6,718 nucleotides of DNA, taken from assembly GCA_019117325.1 (NCBI GenBank), contig DWZY01000056.1:1-6718 (forward strand), read 5' to 3'. Shown in pieces: positions 5,368 to 6,718 of the stretch (the first letter of the stretch is position 1; each line of letters opens with the position of its first letter). Under the pieces are notes generated by a model that did no database searches, had not been told where the DNA came from, and was given only the letters and a program-made list of their open reading frames with translations. A program made the position numbers and the translations under genes. Source of the stretch: Candidatus Brevibacterium intestinigallinarum (GTDB lineage Bacteria > Actinomycetota > Actinomycetes > Actinomycetales > Brevibacteriaceae).

Positions 5368-6718
5368 GCGGAACGGGATGAACGCGGCGATCGCCAGGGC
5401 GACGAGCGCGACGATGAGGCCCAGGAGGAACGCGATCCGGAAGCCGGCCTCCGTGAGGAGGACCTCGCCGCCCGCGGTGACGGCGACCGCCGCCAGCACC
5501 GCGCCCACGACCGCGGACCCCATCGAGCTGCCGATCTGCCGCATGAGCGTGTTGAAGCTGGTGGCGGATCCGATGTCGGTCGGCGACACGGAGCGCATGA
5601 TGAGCGCGGGCATCGCGCCGTAGGCGATGCCGATGCCGCCCTTGATGATCATGTGGCCCAGCATGAGGCCCACCGCGCTCGCCAACGCGACCTGCATCGT
5701 GCCGTAGCCGCACGCGATGATCGCGATCCCGGCCAGCAGTGCGACCTTGGGGCCGCGCGCATTGATGAGGCGGCCGCCCACCGGCGCCAGCAGCATCTGG
5801 ATGATCCCGCCGGGCAGCAGGAGCAGTCCGGCGGCCAGGAGGGAGACGCCCAGACCGGGTCCGTCCTCCGGCGGCAGCTGGAGGATCTGAGGTGTGGCGA
5901 CCAGGGTGATGTACATGGCCATCCCCGTGAAGATCGAGGCGGCATTGGTCAGCAGCGGGACCGGGGTGATCGCCGCGCGCAGATCCACCAGTGGCTGAGA
6001 GGCGCGCAGCTCCCAGGCGGCCCAGGCGCACAGTGACGCGAGGGCCAGTCCGAAGGAGCCCAGGATCGTCCAGTCCGTCCATCCCCACACGGACCCCTGC
6101 GACAGGGCGATGAGGAATGCGATGAGGCCCGTGGCCAGGAGGACCGCGCCGGGTACATCGAACCGCTGGCCCGGGGCGGGGCGGGACCCCCTGGGCACGA
6201 GGACGGCGATGAGGACTGTCAGCACGGCGCCCAGACCCATGACGATCCAGAACAGAGCGCGCCAGGAGAAGAACTGCGCGAAGCCCGCGGACAGTGGCAG
6301 CGCGATGCCGCCCCCGATCCCCATCGACGCGCTGGCCAGAGCGATCGCGGTCGCCCTGCGGTGCGGCGGGACGACCTCCTGGAGCAGTGCGATGGACACG
6401 GGAATCGCCCCCAGCGCGACGCCCTGGAGCGTCCGGCCCACCAGCATGAGAGGGAGGTTCGTCGCGAGTGCGGACACAGCGCAGCCGATCACCATGGGGA
6501 TGAGCAGTCCGATGATGACGGTCTTCTTCCCCAGCATGTCGCCCAGACGGCCGGCGATGGGGGTGCTCACCGCACCCGCCAGGAGCGAGGCGGTGACAGC
6601 CCACGTGAAGGCAGCCGGAGTGGTGTTCAGCTGCGGCGGCAGCACTGTGAGCAGCGGGGCGATGAGCGACTGCATCATCGCGACGAGCGTGCAGACGACG
6701 GCCAGCAGGCCGATCGTC
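5353..6718 (-). CDS. MFS exporter, DHA2 (EmrB/QacA)-like (5' partial)
   Basis: The frame stays open to the right edge, reading TIGLLAVVCTLVA before the first in-window ATG at 6678, so the real start is outside and the residue before that ATG belongs to helix 1 (numbers below count from it, 441 to the stop). It is a polytopic membrane protein with major-facilitator motif A, GRLGDMLGKK (43-52), GRTLQG (81-86) at the next helix, and GIGGGIALP (120-128) followed by FSWRALFW (137-144) where motif C is expected. FDVPGAVLLATGLIAFLIAL (173-192) with SQGSVWGW after it is typical of DHA2 drug:H+ antiporters, normally 14 helices. Helices continue to about 433 and the protein ends FRRSAA. Likely role: proton-driven export of a drug or metabolite; the substrate is unknown. 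It converges on the polysaccharide operon with 15 bases between stops, so it is a separate transcription unit. Confidence 0.9.
   Translation of the reverse strand, partial: TIGLLAVVCTLVAMMQSLIAPLLTVLPPQLNTTPAAFTWAVTASLLAGAVSTPIAGRLGDMLGKKTVIIGLLIPMVIGCAVSALATNLPLMLVGRTLQGVALGAIPVSIALLQEVVPPHRRATAIALASASMGIGGGIALPLSAGFAQFFSWRALFWIVMGLGAVLTVLIAVLVPRGSRPAPGQRFDVPGAVLLATGLIAFLIALSQGSVWGWTDWTILGSFGLALASLCAWAAWELRASQPLVDLRAAITPVPLLTNAASIFTGMAMYITLVATPQILQLPPEDGPGLGVSLLAAGLLLLPGGIIQMLLAPVGGRLINARGPKVALLAGIAIIACGYGTMQVALASAVGLMLGHMIIKGGIGIAYGAMPALIMRSVSPTDIGSATSFNTLMRQIGSSMGSAVVGAVLAAVAVTAGGEVLLTEAGFRIAFLLGLIVALVALAIAAFIPFRRSAA

Noticed and set aside
5009..6604. Second long minus-strand frame overlapping the MFS gene
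   Set aside because: The translation is Arg/Gly/His/Pro-rich without membrane helices or motifs; the competing frame shows clear MFS signatures.

Overview
The window is G+C-rich (roughly 70% by eye), with strong G/C preference at third codon positions, GTG and ATG starts with GGAGG-like ribosome sites, and almost no non-coding DNA. This fits a high-G+C actinomycete (Actinomycetota, possibly Micrococcales). The genus cannot be fixed from the sequence alone.

From the left edge to 5337, four + strand genes form one tightly packed operon for a surface or exopolysaccharide of the Wzx/Wzy type. The first (1-1896, 5' end outside the window) is unusual: one continuous reading frame joins the C-terminal helices of a lipid-linked oligosaccharide flippase (Wzx/MOP type) to a complete O-antigen ligase/polymerase (Wzy/WaaL-like) protein. 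It overlaps by 10 bases the second gene (1887-3584), a Wzz chain-length regulator fused to a cytoplasmic BY-type tyrosine autokinase with an odd 115-residue Gly/Arg-rich tail. An ATGA overlap leads to a GT4 glycosyltransferase (3581-4666). A second ATGA overlap leads to a low-molecular-weight protein tyrosine phosphatase (4663-5337). Read together: the glycosyltransferase adds a sugar to the lipid-linked repeat unit, the flippase-polymerase exports and polymerises it, the Wzz-kinase sets chain length, and the phosphatase probably resets the kinase.

The end of the phosphatase gene (5234-5322) is an array of twelve G-runs on the sense strand that encodes a Gly/Pro/Arg tail and could fold into G-quadruplexes. 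Only 15 bases separate its stop from the stop of a convergent gene. That gene (5353 to the right edge, minus strand, 5' end outside the window) is a DHA2-like major facilitator drug/metabolite exporter, with no visible tie to the polysaccharide operon; it probably marks the cluster boundary. A short GC-rich hairpin lies across the junction. No RNA genes, insertion sequences, CRISPR arrays or attachment sites were seen, and there is no gene-free stretch over 300 bases. Promoters for both transcription units must lie outside the window.
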